Of a stretch of 64,000 bases of DNA, positions 62,260 through 64,000 are shown in pieces. The translations under genes were made by a program, and so were the position numbers. Numbering within the stretch: position 1 is the first letter of the stretch; the number at the start of each line of letters is the position of its first letter. The notes below the pieces were generated by a model, which had not been told where the DNA came from, searched no databases, and saw only the letters and a program-made list of their open reading frames with translations. Source of the stretch: CALBPI01 sp039033695. GTDB taxonomy: Bacteria; Pseudomonadota; Gammaproteobacteria; Steroidobacterales; Woeseiaceae. The DNA is taken from contig JBCCCC010000002.1 in NCBI GenBank assembly GCA_039033695.1, positions 23,544 through 87,543 on the forward strand, in the 5' to 3' direction.

Positions 62260-63351
62260 CTAACCGGCACGCACCCTGTCGCCAAGGCGCCGCGTAACAC
62301 GATCCGTGACCTTGCCAGCCAACTGACCACACGCCGCATCGATATCATCTCCGCGCGTGCGACGCACAGTTGCCACCAGCCCACGGCTGCGAAGCCGCTC
62401 CTTGAAGCGCTCGATGGTGGCCGCGCTACTGCGCTCGAAATTGACGCCAGGAAACGGATTGAACGGGATTAAGTTCACCTTGGCTGGCCGACCGCGCAGC
62501 AGCGCTGCCAGCTCATTAGCATGGTTCAGGCTATCATTGACGTCGCGCAGCATGACGTATTCAAACGTAATATGCCGATTGCCAAAGGCATCAACATAGC
62601 GCCAGCATGCGTCTAGTAACTGCGTAATCGGATGTACGCGATTGATGGGTACCAGCCTGTCACGCAATGCATCATTTGGCGCATGTAATGACACGGCCAG
62701 CGACACGTTGCAGTCCAACGCCAACTTATCGATCTGCGGCACGAGGCCGGAGGTGCTAAGCGTCACCCGCCGACGAGAAAGTCCATAGGCCAGGTCGTCG
62801 ATCAGCAACTGTAACGCCGGCACAACCTGGCGGTAGTTCGCCATTGGCTCGCCCATGCCCATAAGGACGACATTGGTCACAGCCGGCTCACCATTCGCAC
62901 GCCGTGGCAGATCGTTAATCGCCATCCATACCTGGGCGATGATTTCCGCACTGGACAAATTGCTATTGAAACCTTGTTTGGCCGTCGCACAAAACGCACA
63001 ATCGAGCGCACAGCCGACTTGCGACGAGATGCACAAGGTGCCGCGATCCGTCTCCGGGATAAAGACTGTTTCAATCGCCTGACCGCTTGCCGCGGACAGC
63101 AACCACTTGACCGTTCCGTCGTTGGAATCGAAACGATTGATCACCCGCGGCAGTTCACAACAGGCCACCTCATCGAGCTCACGGCGCAACGCAGCCGACA
63201 AATCGGTCATTGCGCTGAACTCGCGCACCTGGCGCTGATGAATCCACTGCAGCACCTGACGAGCCCGAAACGGCTTGTGCCCGCGCGCAGCGAACCAGGC
63301 TTCCAGTTCGCTGCGCGGCATGCCGAGCAAGTTGACTTTATCGGTGGTCAC
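62260..63351 (-). CDS. rlmN: 23S rRNA/tRNA m2A methyltransferase RlmN
   Basis: 363 residues. Radical SAM enzyme that methylates A2503 and some tRNAs. The cluster motif CALDCAFCATAKQGF is present, with GMGEPMANYRQVVPAL and a C-terminal cysteine region (RRTRGDDIDAACGQLAG) that carries the catalytic cysteine. It follows ndk by 18 bases. Confidence 0.97.
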   Translation of the reverse strand: MTTDKVNLLGMPRSELEAWFAARGHKPFRARQVLQWIHQRQVREFSAMTDLSAALRRELDEVACCELPRVINRFDSNDGTVKWLLSAASGQAIETVFIPETDRGTLCISSQVGCALDCAFCATAKQGFNSNLSSAEIIAQVWMAINDLPRRANGEPAVTNVVLMGMGEPMANYRQVVPALQLLIDDLAYGLSRRRVTLSTSGLVPQIDKLALDCNVSLAVSLHAPNDALRDRLVPINRVHPITQLLDACWRYVDAFGNRHITFEYVMLRDVNDSLNHANELAALLRGRPAKVNLIPFNPFPGVNFERSSAATIERFKERLRSRGLVATVRRTRGDDIDAACGQLAGKVTDRVTRRLGDRVRAG

Positions 63352-63369
63352 AATCCTGGGCGACGGCGA

Positions 63370-63801
63370 TTAGCCGCGTGTGCGCTCACAGACGCCATCG
63401 GCGAAGAAGTAATTGATTTCTTCGGCAGCAGTATCCGTGCCATCCGAGCCGTGTACGACGTTTTCTTCGATACTGGCCGCAAAATCCGCACGAATCGTGC
63501 CGGCATCTGCGTCGGCCGGGTTAGTCGCGCCCATCAGATCACGATTCACGGCAACGGCATTCTCGCCGCGCAACGCCTGCACCAATACCGGACCGGAAGT
63601 CATATAGCTGACAAGGTCGTTAAAGAAAGGACGCTCCTTGTGCACGGCATAAAAGCCTTCGGCCTGCTCGCGTGTCAGTTGTTCCATACGCGCGGCGACA
63701 ACTTCAAGACCCGCTTTTTCAAAGCGCCCGATAATCTCACCGATCAGATTTTTCTCAACGCCATCCGGCTTGATGATGGACAACGTAGTTTCAATAGCCA
63801 T
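63370..63801 (-). CDS. ndk: Nucleoside diphosphate kinase
   Basis: 143 residues, standard length. Phosphate transfer between nucleoside tri- and diphosphates through a histidine; the active-site region NVVHGSDGTDTAAEEINYFF is clear. N-terminal ETTLSIIKPDGVEKNLIG is conserved. It lies between the isc terminator and rlmN, so it has its own promoter in 63802-63855, which I did not resolve. Confidence 0.97.
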   Translation of the reverse strand: MAIETTLSIIKPDGVEKNLIGEIIGRFEKAGLEVVAARMEQLTREQAEGFYAVHKERPFFNDLVSYMTSGPVLVQALRGENAVAVNRDLMGATNPADADAGTIRADFAASIEENVVHGSDGTDTAAEEINYFFADGVCERTRG

Positions 63802-63855
63802 TAGTCTGTTTCCTCAAAGTTCGTGACAAGCACGGCGTGCCTGACACCAAAAACG

Positions 63856-63879
63856 AAGCCCGCGACGAGCCGCGGGCTT
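63856..63879 (-). terminator. Rho-independent terminator of the isc operon
   Basis: A perfect 9-bp stem (AAGCCCGCG / CGCGGGCTT) with a 6-base loop; on the minus strand it is followed, after one base, by GTTTTTG. Placed between iscA and ndk. Confidence 0.85.
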
Positions 63880-63931
63880 ACAAAAATTAAGGCGATTCTA
63901 TCGACGCGTCGCCGCGCTGACAATCACCGGA

Positions 63932-64000
63932 TCATGCGTGATCGTTCGCTGCCTCGTCCGCAACATTGAAGCTCTCGCCGCAACCGCACTCACCAGCCAC
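63932..64000 (-). CDS. iscA: Iron-sulfur assembly protein IscA, C-terminal end only
   Basis: The window edge cuts this gene; 22 codons and the TGA at 63932-63934 are visible. The fragment reads GECGCGESFNV followed by a 9-residue acidic tail. The CGCG motif with the two conserved cysteines near the C-terminus marks IscA/ErpA proteins, which donate Fe-S clusters. The order before ndk suggests the isc operon. ErpA or another A-type carrier is the alternative. Confidence 0.85.
   Translation of the reverse strand: MAGECGCGESFNVADEAANDHA

Noticed and set aside
62974..63804. Plus-strand open frame of 276 codons over rlmN and ndk
   Set aside because: Antisense to both conserved genes, no family resemblance.
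1..64000. CRISPR arrays, insertion sequences, prophage or integrase genes
   Set aside because: Looked for repeated units, transposase or integrase motifs and abrupt composition changes; none seen.

Overview
The window looks like an ordinary, gene-dense chromosome segment of a free-living, probably marine or sediment gammaproteobacterium. I judge this from conserved gene blocks (isc–ndk–rlmN–pilW–rodZ–hisS–yfgM–bamB–der; ffs–dnaX–ybaB–recR; guaB–guaA–tadA; divergent ppsR/ppsA), moderately high GC, many short intergenic gaps and frequent 4-bp ATGA stop/start overlaps. A Chromatiales/Woeseiales/Xanthomonadales-like lineage fits best, but the sequence alone does not settle it. I saw no rRNA, tRNA, IS element, prophage, integrase or CRISPR array.

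Layout. 1–4.5 kb: nucleoside salvage (deoC, deoD, deoB) around a divergent lipoprotein amidohydrolase. 4.7–10.4 kb: a saccharopine-dehydrogenase-like oxidoreductase, then a minus-strand three-gene signalling operon (cytosolic PAS histidine kinase, REC-HDOD, REC-degenerate HD-GYP). 10.6–18.9 kb: envelope and unknown proteins (two coupled lipoproteins, a DUF2878 protein, a Kbp-like BON-LysM protein, dodecin, an NlpC/P60 lipoprotein, an HExxH lipoprotein, a Ycf46-like AAA ATPase, several small proteins). 18.9–24.8 kb: M28 peptidase, Dps, a YkvA-like DUF1232 protein, tail-specific protease Prc. 24.8–32.9 kb: an RND efflux operon with a lipoprotein adaptor and two tandem permeases, preceded by a striking double dyad. 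32.8–44.7 kb: coiled-coil protein, DUF1249, ppsR/ppsA, SH3-domain protein, GFA enzyme, DUF938 methyltransferase, orn, rsgA, hinT, recR, ybaB, dnaX and the SRP RNA gene. 44.8–53.2 kb: MltF, a GlyGly-CTERM-like surface protein, GNAT, tadA, guaA, guaB, xseA, cysteine dioxygenase. 53.3–64 kb: MetX-family acyltransferase, M48 peptidase, DUF937, der, bamB, yfgM, hisS, rodZ, pilW, rlmN, ndk and the C-terminal end of iscA.

The genes work together in several units. The deo enzymes break down deoxyribonucleosides. The kinase/HDOD/HD-GYP operon is a self-contained phosphorelay whose output domains appear to act by binding rather than catalysis. PpsR controls PpsA. BamB, YfgM, MltF, NlpC/P60, Prc and M48 belong to envelope assembly and quality control. 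GuaB and GuaA make GMP. The most unusual items are the kinase operon with a pseudo-receiver and degenerate HD-GYP domain, the 11-bp-phased double dyad before the RND operon, and the paired lipoproteins of unknown function. Start codons were moved inward from the longest open frame where a ribosome binding site, signal peptide or family alignment favoured it; each change is stated.
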